DNA of 64,000 nt from Perca fluviatilis (taxonomy: Eukaryota > Chordata > Actinopteri > Perciformes > Percidae). The translations under genes and the position numbers were made by a program. The notes beneath the pieces are model-generated. The model was not told the origin of the DNA. It saw only the letters and a list, made by a program, of their open reading frames with translations, and searched no databases. Below are positions 22,977 through 36,079 of the stretch, one piece after another. The DNA lies in assembly GCF_010015445.1 (NCBI RefSeq), contig NC_053120.1:17852308-17916307 (forward strand), in the 5' to 3' direction. Numbering within the stretch: the stretch's first letter is position 1; every line of letters starts with the position of its first letter.

Positions 22977-25234
22977 ACCTTGTAGGTGGTGATTTTTAAA
23001 TGTCTGTCCTAATTGCACCCGTGTGAATCTGAAGCATTGAATAAGTGTGTCAGCAGGTTTCCAGGGGCTCCGTTCTTGTCAGAACGGAAGCCGCTACAGC
23101 TAACTACATCTTATGCAATACAACATCCCTGCAATAAATTCTACCTGTGAAACTTGGGTTTTGTCAGGACTGGCAGTTGTTGGTTCAACTCTAGTAATTA
23201 TGGAGAATAATGTTATGGTGCTGTTGTATTGCATTAAGTTAGGGGTTTATAAATGTCAACCCAGCTGACATAAATGGGAATGGAAAGATTATCTGAAACC
23301 TGTTGATGTATACATAAATAGATGGAAGGTCATATTTGTAAGGCTAAAAGACTTGGGTCTGCTGTTAAATCAGCTGAAAACAGCTGGCTGATGAGCCCAT
23401 TTACTCCACAAGGTGGCAGTGTCTGTCAGATAGCATTTTGGTGTAATGACAGCTCAGACTAAAGTCAGTGTTCTTTAAATGAGGAAACTGCCTCCTGAGT
23501 AATAAAGTGATGCTGCATTAGGTATTGGACACTGTTAGTGGCACTTTGCCTAAACTGCCCTCAGAGTTGTTGCACTCTAAAACCATCAAGCATGCGAAGG
23601 GGCTCTATCACAAAGTGTTTGAGCACTTTATTCACTTACTGTAAATTCCGGTGGTTGAAACCCTTTAGGCGGATGACCTATACATTGTGGAGACTCCTAT
23701 TAAATGGAAATTGAGAGGCTTCAGAAACTATCATTTGTATGCCATTGTTGATACATCCTGTGCTTTGGACATACTTTTGAGACTTGGCTGAGAGAGCTAT
23801 AAAACTGCTGAAAATAATCAAGAGTTTGGTACAACCCTATCAGCATTTTAAAAATCAGAAAAAGCTTTATAGTTCATTTATGCTTAGACATACAAGGTAT
23901 TTAACTGCAGTTAGTAGCTGTACTGTAGGTATACTTACACCCTGTCAAGAACAAATGTGCAGGGAGATAAGCATAGAACAAAAAGATACATAATGTCTAT
24001 ATACAGGTCTGTTACTGTAAAATCATAGTCTTAAATTCCTGATTTCGCGTGTGACTTTAACAGTGACCCTGAGCTGCTGGGCAGGTCTCTCGTCAGTGAC
24101 ACTACCAGACAGGGGACAGCAGTATGCTGTCATCCCTTGTCCCTGGTAGCTCAACAGGGATCTTTGTTCCTGAAGGTGCCTGGGCTGGAGGCCCTGATGA
24201 TGATGGCACCACTGAATACCTCCATTTAGAGATTTGTTGCCCCCCGCCTTGAACAGTGACAGAGGTCACACTAGCTTTTCTCTGTGGCGTTATGTCAGCC
24301 ATCTAGAATGACCTGTGTGTTTCTTTTCTATCTCTGAGATCACCTTTTGAGTGCTGTTTTTTTTTCATATTGCTATATTATTTCTCGTTTGTTTTCCTAG
24401 TCAACACAAGCAGCCTCAGTCGCAGTAGAGTTTACAATAGAATCGGCTTTCGTATCTAGCTGCAAGCCAGCCAGCCAGCATCAAGTTCTAATATTTCTAA
24501 TAATAGTTATAGAAGGAAGCTCTATGAAAAGTATTTTATTTTTTTCAGCATGATGTAGAAAGTTATAGGGCAAAATGTTTAATGAGAGTGCTGTGATTTT
24601 TACCCTCTTTGACTAATGCCAAGCCATAAGCATCTTTTAATAAAGCTTTGACGCTGAGTCAATGGGGCTTTGTGAAGAGGAGAGAGGACAAAGACTGATA
24701 CTTTATCTCATTTGTTTAGTGGCTGATCTAAATAGGACCCTCTTTAAATGGGAGAATACAGCTCAGAGTCCTCTTCACAATGGATCTTTGTCAAGTACAT
24801 GGTGTCCTATAGCACAGATGCACTATGAAGTCGCATTGTCTTGGCCTCTTTTCCAGTGTGATATGGGGAGTCGGGCACTACACTTTCCTCATCTGCTGAG
24901 TGAGCATACAAATAATAATTTATCTTTTTCACATTTCCGGGATGTATGTAACAGAGAAGAAATGATTGTGTGCTTTGTTTTATCGTGGAATAACATGGAA
25001 TCTGAAGTTTATGTTCCTAATATTTCATTATGCACCAATGGTAAGATCGGTTTTCCCCAAAGGCTGGTAAGATGTAGTTCCTTTGTTGTGCTGGATAGTT
25101 TTGGTTTGAGGAAGTCACATGTACACGTTATTTACATGTCTGAGTTATAGATATATTGTATGTTTGACGTGAACCACAGTGTCCTATGTTTACCGTGTAC
25201 ACAGTGTTACACACACATATTTTTTTGTATTGAC

Positions 25235-25505
25235 ATTTTATGGCCTCTCGCCACGCAGATAAGCTGCTGGTTGTCACGCAGTATTTTGCTGACTATACCT
25301 TCGGACAGACCCAGGCTAGCTGTTTCCAGTCTTTTTGCTAAGCTAAGCTAACCAGCTGCTGGCTCCAGCTACATATTTGTTTTAGAAATAGGTATCGTTC
25401 TAAAATTGTGTTTCCCAAAACTATTCTTATAAGAGTCATGGGTCATTTCCAGTCCTTTGCTAAGCTAAGCTGTAGCTTCATATTTACCATAAAGACAGAA
25501 GTAGA
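25235..25505 (+). repeat. Degenerate GCTAAGCTAAGCTAACC-type teleost repeat, two pieces
   Basis: TTTGCTAAGCTAAGCTAACC with CTGCTGGCTCCAGC (about 25334-25370) and a second truncated GCTAAGCTAAGCTGTAGCTT (about 25458-25477). Both lie in the same orientation about 120 bp apart. This is a familiar fish interspersed repeat core; the boundaries are not clear. Confidence 0.6.
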
Positions 25506-25506
25506 C

Positions 25507-25612
25507 ATACTTTATTAAGTATTAAATACCTACTTTATCAAGTATTAAATACATACTTTACTAAGTATTAATGACATACTTTATTAAAGTATTAAAGACT
25601 TTATTAAAGTAT
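25507..25612 (+). repeat. Tandem repeat, about 24-bp unit, four copies
   Basis: Successive imperfect units of the form TACTTTATTAAGTATTAAATAC, the later ones drifting to shorter forms. Confidence 0.85.
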
Positions 25613-25633
25613 GCAGATTTAAGACTTTATTAT

Positions 25634-25859
25634 ACAGATTACACACACACACAGGCCTGAAAAACACATGCAAACAGGACCTATAAACACGCATTAAATG
25701 AGAAGATGTCAGAGCAAAGGGGCTGCCCATGGACAGGCACCCCAACCAGTTGGGGGTGCAGTGCCCAGGAGGTGAATTGGCAAGTCTGTTTGGGGAATTG
25801 AACTGGCAACCCTCCAGTTCCCTAGCCAAGTCCCCACGGACTGAGCTACTACCACCCAG
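25634..25859 (-). mobile_element. tRNA-derived SINE (minus orientation)
   Basis: Read on the minus strand from 25859, the head is tRNA-like, with A-box TAGCTCAGTCCG and B-box-like GCCAGTTCAATTCC at the spacing of a pol III type 2 promoter. The 3' side runs into a CA-rich tail near 25640. The head matches a SINE common in percomorph genomes (recognised, not aligned). It is not a tRNA gene: the anticodon arm is not intact. Confidence 0.7.
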
Positions 25860-26164
25860 ACTGGTACTGACCCTCTCTTCTAACTCTTGGCAAGAAGGAG
25901 AATTAGTGTATTTCCTAAAATGTCAAACTATTTTTGTAACTGCAGCATAGAGGTATATGTTTGTTTCCCAGCGTTATACTGTACTTTGGACACAACCTTA
26001 TTATTCATTTCTAATTAATGTTTTTACTTAGTCTCTTATTCCCCCATTTCTCATACACCATTCTCTCCTGATGGTAATAGTGATTATTTAGCTCCTCAAT
26101 CCAGTTTTTTCCAAATGATTGCTTAGGGATAAGGTAAGTGTTTTTGCCTGCTCACATGCTTTTT

Positions 26165-26196
<32 letters not shown>

Positions 26197-26742
26197 TAAG
26201 AAAATGGTGTCATATCCTCCAGACAGCCATTTGTTGTCATGTTTTTCTCTACAGGACAACATTTGGCTTGATTGAATATTTGTCTATCATCAAACTATTG
26301 ATAATATTGGATGTAAAGTCACATTTGGTGATCTGGAACACTATATTCCATTAAGTGATCAGCAGTAATGTAATCTACAGTATACATGATTTGTAATAAC
26401 TGGCGCATCATGCTGTATGAGATGTTCTGTGATGCCTGAGCTGATAGAGAGGCTATGGAGAGGAATGTTCTTTTTAATTTAAGCCTAAGCAACAACATTC
26501 CCATCTTTAGCCATGCCGATGATGGCCTTTCCAGAGGCCTTTGAAGAAAATAGAAGGCTAGTGTGAAAGCCTGTAGCCCCTTCCAGCCGACCCCATTGGC
26601 CGTGCTGACATCAAAAGCTTCCTCCAATTAGTGTCAACAAATATGAAGCTCCTGGTCTGCTGAAGGCAGGCTGGAGAGCTGGGTGTGGGGTTCATACAGT
26701 CAACTATCACTAGAGTGGGACATTTAAAAAAGATGATAGTGC

Positions 26743-26774
<32 letters not shown>

Positions 26775-28261
26775 CCCCAAAAAAAAACTTTTTTTTTTTT
26801 TGGCTGGAAATCACCTGCTACTTGACAGTGGAGCAACAAGAGTGTCTCCTTTAATGTAACTTTCTGTTGCTGATACATATTTGGGATTTGGGGTTTTAGG
26901 TTCCTCTCTACTTGCAGGTTTTCTAGACACACACATACAGTACACACTTGAGCCCTGATCATTACAACTCAGTGCATAATGTGTGTATGCAGGAACTGCT
27001 TAAAGTACAGGAAGTTCAAGATATAGACATTTTAATTGACCTGTAAGTCCTAATTGATTTTAGGCCATGCATTTTCAATGAGTTGAGCTGCAGTGGCACT
27101 GTACTGTTAACTGACTTTGTATTAATATATTGATGGATCTCCTTTACAAAGAAACTTCTAACTTCCATGATGTGCAACCCAATTTCAAAATGAAAGTAAA
27201 AATTGGTTCCTTCTTAACAAGAACGCCCTTGCGTAGCTTGTGTTTCTTTTCAAGAATTTCCACCAATATGTTACTTGTCACACCCCATTCACACGCAGAT
27301 GTCACCACCATCTGGACCCCCCAGCACCCCAAACAACAGAGGAAATTTGACCGATGGGCTTACAGCTGCTAATAAAACATCTTAAAGTACACAATTGTTT
27401 ACTATTTTTTTTTCTTCCTTTTGTTATGTTTTGTTAAAGGGTCTCTGCAATGTTAGAAGTCAATAGAAAAGCAATGCTTGACAGTAAACTTTTAGGTACA
27501 TTGGGGTCATAGTGAATAAACCACACTGATAAATGTACAATAATAGAGATAATTCAGCTCATTTTTTGATAGGTACGACTCTATATCACTTGTACATTAT
27601 GTTTAACACAAAGAAAGAGATACATCTATTGTACTACACTTCTGTGTTGGCGACTGCACCCCTTATAAAAAACAATATGTAGAGAAGATCCAGTTTCTGC
27701 ATGGCTTTCTTGTCTCGGTCCTGAAACCGATTATGAAGAACAACAGGAAGGTAGTTGTCATGTTTTTTTGAGTCTACTTAAAGCTCTAAACAATATCTTC
27801 ACAGTCTCAGAGCTTCTTCTTGGTGAAAAGACATAAGACAACATGAACAGTGTGAAATGTCACACCGAGTCGGGAGCATGTGCAGTTGCTTTCTGAATAT
27901 GAATACAAAATAGACTTGTAGGAGATTATTGGAGGAGGTTGTATCATAGTTGGATGTTCTGTAATGCATCTGTATCTGATATCTTATCACAGGCAGACAG
28001 AGAAAACAGAACATTGATAAAAAGACCACTTCCTATATTGTTTTCAATACTCATTATTACTTACGTAGCTGTTTGAGCATATGTTTGCTTTACTTTTTCA
28101 GTCGCGTAATTGACACCCACATGTCAACACTGGGCACTATTGTTGGCCGACCTGATCTGGATTTCCACATACAGTAGATTTTCGATGCTGATAAGGCCAA
28201 ACACCAACAACAGCTAATCTACTGTAGAACACATTTTCAAAGACAACTGTTACTGTCAAGA

Positions 28262-29583
28262 TATTTATTTACAAATGACATTATATGTACATTTTGATTT
28301 TTACATATATTTACATCACCTAGACATAGTCATCACCCGCTAGACCCACAACATTCAGCTTTATAATCATTGAACATCCCATTAATAATTAATGACACTT
28401 TAAATTAAATACAAGAACCCCATACATTTGCCCCCATTTCATTGGGGATTAAATTAACATGTCATATACTCGTACCAGCAATAGTTTTAGTTCACAGTAT
28501 CAATGTAAACCCTCTACCAAATCCATGTCAAGTATATCAGCACATTCAAATCCACAGACAGCAAACCAGTTTCCAGTAGTATAACGAGAAGTAGACGTCC
28601 AGACAGGCAGTCACATTCCAAAAAAATGAGTGCAAGGACCTCTAAGGTACTAAAATTCATTAACCTCTTACTTTAGGTACTGCATATGAAGACAATGGTA
28701 TCATGGTTACACATACAGTAGAAAAGTTGACCAATGAGTTTTTTGACCGAATCACTGAGGTAGAGAGAGTTGTTTTGTTCTCTTACTTGATTTGAAGCGA
28801 GGGCAATGTGTAAAACTTAGTACAAACCCAAAATTCTAGCATAACTACAGGCTGCACAGCATGTGCAATGGCGTTTTCGAACCCAATCCTCCAGGGCACC
28901 AACTTATGCCAACATTCCTTTGTACAACTGTATTTTTCAAGATCAAACTAAACCAAACATAATTTCCCTCTGACCTATGCGAAAGCACCATGTGCTACAA
29001 ATACATATTCATGGTTTTCCTTTACCATTTGTCTTCACAATAAATGTTACTTTACATTTTTAAAGTGTATTCACATAAATGGGATCGCTATCATTGGTGG
29101 TTTAGTGACAGATCCCTACCAAAAGGTTCCTGGCCAATGAAAACCCTCCACTGTATTGAACCAAAAGGAAGGAGAAAAATCAGGCCTTGGCCACTGAGGA
29201 GGGGAGGAGGTGGGTGTGTGTCTGGCTGTTGTAAGGTGAAGACCCATCGGTAGAGCGAGTAACTCTCCTCCTCAGCGTGCCCGGCGATGCAGCAGCTCAA
29301 CTTTGGTTGTTGTCTCTGAAATGTGTGTGCTGACAGTGTGAGTCCTTCAAAAATGCCAATATAAATACACAAATCTAAAACCTTTTAAAACTCTGTATAA
29401 TTGACTTGACTTTTGAGGAAACCCCTCCAAAAATTGCACTACTGCACAGAAACAGCAAATTCAAATATTGTCCATGGTCCCTCTCGACACAGAAGGCGAG
29501 TTTACCGGGACTCTCATGCATCATGGTAGAATCCACCAAGGGACAGCTTGTGGATGCTGTCCTAACCTGGTGTTCCCATCAAG
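28262..29583 (-). other. b3gnt7: b3gnt7 3'UTR with poly(A) signal
   Basis: Unspliced sequence after the b3gnt7 stop. On the minus strand AATAAA lies at 28264-28269, followed by a GT-rich stretch. This would give a 3'UTR of about 1.3 kb, normal for this gene. The end point is inferred. Confidence 0.5.
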
Positions 29584-30837
29584 CTATAGGATTGTCACTT
29601 TCTGCGAGCAGACCAGGTCACTGTTGACCAGATTCCACATGTGCATGAGGTCCGACGGGAGCAGCTTGTGCACCACAATCATGCTCTTAAAAAAACAAGG
29701 TTCTCTGTTCAACTTACTGCTCTTATTTTTCACCAAGCCGAACGTCTTAAAGGCGTTGTGTTTTATAGGTGTGACCCGAAGCACCTCCAGACACATGCCC
29801 AAGAAGACATCATCGATGGGGTAGAGCTCCAGGGTGTCTGCCACCCAATGAAGCCGCCTCGCTAGGTTCCCGTCCATCAGAAAACCCCCTCCGCCTGCAT
29901 ATGGAGGGTAGTGGGTCTTATCATACAGAGCCATGGGGATGTAGTATTTGTTTTCCTTTTTACGAATGGGCCTAGCCTTGAAAATCACGTCCCCCACAAA
30001 CAGGTTCTTTGCATTGCTGCTGCTCTCTAGAAACTCAAATATGTTCTCCACGCTGACAAAGACGTCATCGTCCCCCTTGAAGACGTAGCTTACACTGGGG
30101 CAGTAAGTGTGGAACCACTTGAGGAAGTGGGTCTCTTTAAGCGTGAGGTTGAAGAAGCTATCCAGGAAGTCCCACTGGAGGATATCCCTGTAGATGTAGT
30201 CCTCGTACTCCACTAGCTTCTGGTGGTTCGCCCTCTCTGCCACATTAGAAGGTTTACCAATAAGGAAGAGGGTCTTTATCCTCTTGCCGTCAACCACCTG
30301 CTCTTTGCCCCAGGTTTTTCGGATGACCTCTCTTCGGTCATGCTGGGTGGCTACAGATTTTATTACCATGAGCAAATACACGTCCCCAGTGCACTTCTCG
30401 GGGTGGTTGAGGAGCATGGGAAAGTAACGGCAGTGTCGATAAAGCATGAACTGCTTGAAATTGTCCTCCAGGCCCCTGTACCAGTCCTGACTTGAGAGGT
30501 TGAGGTTGGCGCTACAGTTGGAGCTGGTTACATCCCAGGTTCTGGGGCTGCTGTCCTCAGCGATCCTGGGCTCCTGCGTGGTGGCCCGAGCTTTAGGCAC
30601 CGGCTGGCGTTTGCTAGCCTGCCAGAAGCTTTTTATCCCCAGGTACAAGTCCGTTTTGTCTCCCAGAGCGGCGCCGGGCTCCACTCGCTCAGAGGCATCC
30701 ATGCGAGCCTGCCTGTCGAGTTCGAAGGGAGCCCCCATATTGATGCTCCCTCTCTGGAAGACAGTCAGCGCCACACCAGCCAGGAAGAACATGACACTCA
30801 CCCTCTTGTACACCCTCCAGCGATCTCTGTTGTTCAT
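29584..30837 (-). CDS. b3gnt7: Beta-1,3-N-acetylglucosaminyltransferase 7
   Basis: A single coding exon of 417 residues. It is a type II membrane protein with a short cytoplasmic N-terminus and an anchor at about residues 12-28, then a stem to about 100 and a GT31 catalytic domain. Landmarks: WDVTSSNCSANLNL (101-114), YRHCRYFPMLLNHPEKC (133-149), GDVYLLMVIKSV, RKTWG (173-177), KGDDDVFV with the DxD metal site (254-261), PPYAGGGGFL (311-320) and LYPIDDVFLGMCLE (338-351). N-glycosylation sequons are at about 107, 113, 230 and 371. These segments follow human B3GNT7 nearly residue for residue, apart from a longer stem. The enzyme adds GlcNAc in beta-1,3 linkage to galactose in the Golgi, extending poly-N-acetyllactosamine and (sulfated) keratan-type chains. 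The start codon follows a good acceptor (AG at 30839-30840) by one base, so the whole ORF lies on exon 2. Confidence 0.96.
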   Translation of the reverse strand: MNNRDRWRVYKRVSVMFFLAGVALTVFQRGSINMGAPFELDRQARMDASERVEPGAALGDKTDLYLGIKSFWQASKRQPVPKARATTQEPRIAEDSSPRTWDVTSSNCSANLNLSSQDWYRGLEDNFKQFMLYRHCRYFPMLLNHPEKCTGDVYLLMVIKSVATQHDRREVIRKTWGKEQVVDGKRIKTLFLIGKPSNVAERANHQKLVEYEDYIYRDILQWDFLDSFFNLTLKETHFLKWFHTYCPSVSYVFKGDDDVFVSVENIFEFLESSSNAKNLFVGDVIFKARPIRKKENKYYIPMALYDKTHYPPYAGGGGFLMDGNLARRLHWVADTLELYPIDDVFLGMCLEVLRVTPIKHNAFKTFGLVKNKSSKLNREPCFFKSMIVVHKLLPSDLMHMWNLVNSDLVCSQKVTIL

Positions 30838-31724
30838 CCTGGCGAAAGACTAAGATCACAGATGCCAGTTAGAGCAAAATCATCCAACTCAAAAACCTTT
30901 TAATAGATGGAAAGCTGAGTATTAAATTGTATTAATGTCATGTTGGAAGCATTTTGATTGAGTTCAAATACATTTTGGTATATTGAGATGCCCTCCAAGT
31001 CCCTAAGAGTGTCATACAATGAGCTCTGTCAGAAAGTGAAACATGGGATCAACATTTGCACAGGAAGTTGTTTTGTCGTTTCTTAAAAACATTATTCTTT
31101 TTGCCCTTTGTCTGTTTTTAACCCCAAACTAATGTAACTGTGATAGGTCTAGGAGTAAGAATTAAACACCGAAAAAGAGTATTAGTTTTTCGATGGACAT
31201 GCATCAACAAAAAAAATCAATAAATAGGTATTCAAATATAGGCAAAAATATTAAAAGAATATGCAGCTACAGCTAGCAAAGCAAAGAATAGACTAAGGGA
31301 AGGTTGACTGATCACTGTATGCTTTCCCTGTAATTGTGTTTTGCATAAATACATACAATTTGGTACATAAAAAGACAGTAACGTGTAAATATGTCCTTCC
31401 TACATGTTGTTGTGGCTTTACCATTGATTGCTCTTAATCAAATGACATTCATCAGATGTGGGATGTGTTCTCTCCTTAGTTGTTAACATAACACAGTGTC
31501 ACTTCTTGAAGAGTGGAATGTAGGCTACTAAGAAAGTGATGTAACCTGGAACTTAAAAATTCTTACATCTCCAACATGTCATGCCAAGGCTCGTTCCACT
31601 CATTAGCCCGGAGACCCCCAAACACAAACATGGTAAATCCTGGCCAATTCTGGAACAACGCAAAGCCGACATGCCCTTAAAAACAAAAAATAGTAGGCCA
31701 ATTTGAACGAGGCTACACTTATTG

Positions 31725-31882
31725 ATAATGAAAATTCACTTGTGAGTTTTCTGGAGTCAAGTCTTCAAACAAAGGCAGATGGCTACTCTACATTAAATTC
31801 TTTATAATGAAAATTCACTTGTGAGTTTTCTGGAGTCAAGTCTTCAAACAAAGGCAGATGGCTACTCTACATTAAATTCTCT
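31725..31882 (+). repeat. Perfect 79-bp tandem duplication
   Basis: 31725-31803 is repeated exactly at 31804-31882. It lies in the b3gnt7 intron. Identity this high means a recent event or an assembly duplicate. Confidence 0.95.
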
Positions 31883-32174
31883 TTAAGGCAAAAGTCCAAT
31901 ATTTTTTACTTCCTCCTAAGATTAAAATACTACTGACATTAAATCCACAGCATCATCTTAAAAAATAAATATACAATAATATAGCCTAATTGTTCACTTA
32001 TCTTGAAAAAGCATTTCCTCAAGTTAAAATCTGGATGAGTGACTTGAAGAGTTTTAAGATTTGGAGTTGATGCCTTAATATGCAGAGATTCAACCAAAAG
32101 AGGATAGAAACCGTCAGAACTGCATGATGTGTAGCCTAAACTTGTTCATCTACACCGATGAAGACGCCACTTAC

Positions 32175-32392
32175 ATTTTCTCTTATGCTTCCGACGATCT
32201 GTGACGGTTGCTTGAAGACAGTAAACCAATATAGAAAGCCCGATTATTTAGCCCAGGAGAGGGGCTTGAGTTTAACTCTCTTCGGCTGTTGGACAAAATG
32301 ATAAAATAATCCTTTCCATCGAAACTTGGTCGCAACCGTCGCCAGCAGAGAGGTCGGATGATGTGCGCTGTGTGATCTGTGCTGCTGAGGAC
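32175..32392 (-). other. b3gnt7: b3gnt7 non-coding exon 1 and promoter region
   Basis: On the minus strand a perfect donor GTAAGT begins at 32174. This pairs with the acceptor at 30839-30840 just before the ATG. Upstream is a CpG-containing stretch and a TATA-like TTTAAAA at 32420-32426, about 30 nt above the assumed start near 32392. The arrangement of a 5'UTR exon plus one coding exon is usual for B3GNT genes. The exact start is inferred. Confidence 0.5.
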
Positions 32393-34548
32393 TGGCCTCC
32401 CTCCCTCACTGAGATCCGGTTTTAAAGACACGGATACAGTTACGTGGGGAGACCACATACACGCGCAGGACGTGGATGATGAATGAACAGGGGGGGATAG
32501 TCCGCCCGTCGTGTACACACAAGACTTTACTGCACATGCATCATACTCCATCATTGGTTAGCAATAACCCCAATGACAAAGTCCACATTGAATTTCTTTT
32601 TGTTACTCCTACATCAGTAGAAGTGTGGGATGGAATGACCGATCGAGTAGGCCTATGTTTGTTTTACTGTGACGTCCGCTGACTTTCCTTTGGTCTCCTT
32701 TCAGAAGACAGCGGTCTCTTTTGCTGTGTCCAGGTCTGCCTGGATCACCCGCACCTGGACTAACAATAGTCAGTGGAGCTGTAGACATATCAGTGCCTGT
32801 GTTCCCCTAGACATTAAGTAAAGGGTCGTATACACTGTAGGTCCTTACTGGATATCACGTAGGGACATACATTTCACCTTAACTCTCTTAGACTCAAGAC
32901 AAGTCAGATTTTGGTCCTTCCCAGTGCCACCCCCTGTAATATCTGTAAAATGTTTGTTTTTCCTTCACATTTTTAATATCAATGTAACTGTTCGAATTTT
33001 TTTTTTCTTTCTGCAGCTTTAGTCTATTGTATAATAAAATAGTAAACAATTTGTGCTTTTGACATACAACAAAGAATTCTGACTCTAAAAAAAAATCAGG
33101 CTTAAAAACTTAATTATTTTTATTGTGTAATTGTGTAATTTTCATTTGTTCAAAGCAAATTCCTCCATTGGTAATTACAACTCCTAACTCCATAAAGCCC
33201 ACTACAATACATTAGACTACACCACTGCATCTCAGTTATATTATTGTATATCCTGTATCATTGGACTGGTGTCATTAATGTAATGTAATGTGAAGCAGCT
33301 ATGGTGGTGCAGCATATTGAGATGGAGGTAATTTTAACAACTTTATTTAGTGCTGGATACCTTTTTTCTACAACAACTTACCATAACTCATGAGGTTATC
33401 ATATGCATTGTATGTCAAATCTTCTGTAACTAATAACTACAGCTATCAAATAACTGCAGTGAAGTTATAATATGGTGGAGTAGCAGAAAATGGAAATATT
33501 CAAGTAAAGTGCCAAAGTAGCTGTGCTTCACAACAGTAAATGTACTCAGATTTGGGTGTGTATCAGTTCTCTAAATATTTGCACAATGGAAAGTTAAGGA
33601 AGTGGACATTAGGATTTCTTAAACCTTTGGCCACCAGTAACAGCCAAAATAACTAACAGAGCCACAATGATTAACTAAACTATTAGTAATATCATTCAGC
33701 ACATACTGAGCACCGCGCCGATATGCTACTGATGTCAGCAAGAGGTCCTGGTGTTAAGGAGCAAACAGGATTTTGTCAGCTCCCCGGTCTTTCAAAGCCA
33801 TTGTGTAACAAAGTATTTCACCTATTTGACAGCCTATACAAAGAACATGTCACCTGATATGTCAGTAAGGAAGGTAGGCTGTTGATTAACTGCATTCCTG
33901 CAACGTGACTTACAATTACTGGAAATCAAAAGCTAGTCAAAGTTTAGGTTTCTAATTGATGGACATGAAACAAATGTTGATGTTTGATTTTTACTCTTGC
34001 GGTGAAGGACTGGTGATGGGTGAAATGCTGATTGCACGGCTGTCACCACCACAGCCTCACTTAACCCTTGCTGTGGCAAATGGTGTTCTTCCGCCTCATT
34101 GTGGTTTATGGTCTGGGGAAAGAACAACAGAATGTCTCTCTGTGCTTCAAAACAGGAATCATTCAATCCGAACACAGCTGCGATCCAAACTGTCCTTCCT
34201 CTCCTTCCCTCTTCATTTCCTGGATCCAACCAGCCATCCTTCTCAGGACCATGTGCATCCTGTTGCCTGCTGGCGCTGTTTTTTCCCCTGTTTTTTTTTT
34301 CTTTCTTTTCTTTTCTCTGTGGATTCAGGCTCTGCAAGTGCTGTAGAGGAGTGAAGTGGTGATGGACGCCCCTGTCCCTCATCTTTCCCTTGGCTAGAAA
34401 GGCAGCATTTGTCACTGATGTCTAACAAAGGCATCAGCCGATTAGGAAAACTGAGCCTTAAGAGCATAGTGGCTCATTGTAACATGTGGCTGGTGTCAGG
34501 ATATGACCTTGTTACTGCAATTTTGTTGATTTTCATGTTTAAAGGAAT

Positions 34549-34829
34549 CTGATTTGTATAGTCACAGGGTGTACAAATAACAAGGTCACTATGCTTTTAC
34601 TATCTAATAATTGTTGACTCTATTACTCCAATTCTGAGCGAACTCCAGGCGAACTCTGCTGCTCCTCACCACAGGGCTTCAGGTGCTGCTAGCAAATCAC
34701 TCCGCCCAAGTAGCAGAAGTAGCAGTGCTTTGCCTTCTGAGAATATAGTTCCCAGTATGTATACGGTTAGAAGACGGCTTTGTCTCATGTGACCTTGTTA
34801 TTTGTACACCCTGTGACTATACAAATCAG
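34549..34829. mobile_element. MITE (281 bp) with perfect 41-bp terminal inverted repeats
   Basis: 34549-34589 and 34789-34829 are exact reverse complements over all 41 bases, beginning CTGATTTGTATAGTCACAGG. The interior is unique and non-coding. No clear target duplication is seen, so the superfamily is open and the true ends may lie slightly outside. Confidence 0.88.
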
Positions 34830-36079
34830 GTTTTCAGCAAAAAGTGATGATAGTAATAATAATGATACAATAAAAGTCAAATTGTGCAATCTATAACCTA
34901 GGATGACTTCTGCTGACCAGTAGGCATTGCAAGATAACAAAAGTCCTTACCCCAACATGCACAAGTACTGTATCTAACATCTCTTGACCAAGATATGAAA
35001 GGGTTAATGATCAATGAAGTTTATAGAATTGTTTCCTTATCTAGTAAAGCCTGTTAGTCTTGGATAACTGAGCACCTGCATGCGGGGAAATGAGGTGAAA
35101 AAGGTGAAATTACACAATTTGACCCACCCATGTCCTTTCCTGCATCACTCCATCAGTGATCATTTTCTCCTCAACTGCTCCCCTTCACCTTTTGTTGTGG
35201 TTTGTGAAAAAAGGAAGTCAAGGCGGGCTGGAATGATTTGTGTTGGTCAGAAAAATACACTGTTAATAAGAAATGGAACACCTCGCCGCTAACTTTGGCT
35301 CAGAGGAAGTCTGCACTAATCCTTTGTTGGGTTTAACACACCTGAGGGACTTGGGAGAGAATTACCTTTTGGTCTGTCCGACTCTTGTCAAGTACTGGGA
35401 TGAACGAGCCTCAGAAAGTTTGTGTGTCCCTCCTCCTTTGGACAAGTGAGGGCCCCTGGCTGCGAGCTCCTCAGTCACCATGAAAGAATTTACTGCTGGG
35501 GAAGAAAGAGTGCCTTGAGGGGATCTTTATCTTCCCCCTCCCTCTTTTCCACTCCGCTGTCAACTGAGGATGTTCCTTTCTGAAAAGACTGATAGAACAA
35601 AGGCGAAGTGATCAGGCTGTGTTATGAATGCCTCTGTCAGCTGTGGCTATATAGGTAAACACATCTCTAACCACCCAGAGGCTCCTATAGGCTTTAGTAA
35701 ACACTCACTGAAATACCTGGTTAAGGCTTTGCTGGCACATCTTCCTGTTTAATTTCAAATACATTACTGATTTAGGTCTGAAGTGTCAGTCACAGGCACA
35801 ATATTAATTGTCAAGCTCAATTCCATCAACGTTGGTGTCAGCCACAGATAAGCGTACCTGCCAACATGGTCCAAACTCCTTCATAAATAATCGGACCAAT
35901 ATGTTTGTCTAATGTAGACCAGTTGCCAGATCTTGTATGAAACGCATCTTATTCACACAATCCACACACCATATACGATGTTCAATGTTGTCACCTCAAC
36001 CTGTCAACCTATAACCAACTTTGCGCAGTTGATCTCTGTACAAGCATCACGGAAAGTTCAGAGTCAGACCCGAAAGCGA

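Larger units (their letters stand above)
23000..28250. other. Gene-poor spacer between ncl and b3gnt7
   Basis: No gene recognised on either strand. The longest open frames (for example 24662-25150) lack family motifs and exon-like context. Contents include repeat blocks near 25235-25612, a SINE at 25634-25859, and poly-T runs at about 26169-26199 and 26744-26774. Confidence 0.6.

Noticed and set aside
24662..25150. 162-codon plus-strand open frame
   Set aside because: No family motif, no Kozak or promoter context, unbiased codons; it lies in repeat-rich intergenic DNA.
25800..25859. tRNA gene
   Set aside because: A- and B-box-like motifs are present, but the cloverleaf is broken and the sequence continues as a SINE body. 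The same holds at 37840-37886.
29641..30853. Plus-strand frames across b3gnt7
   Set aside because: Shadows of the b3gnt7 coding exon on the other strand.
33933..34415. 160-codon minus-strand open frame and overlapping plus-strand frames
   Set aside because: Overlapping frames on both strands over a pyrimidine-rich patch; no recognisable domain.
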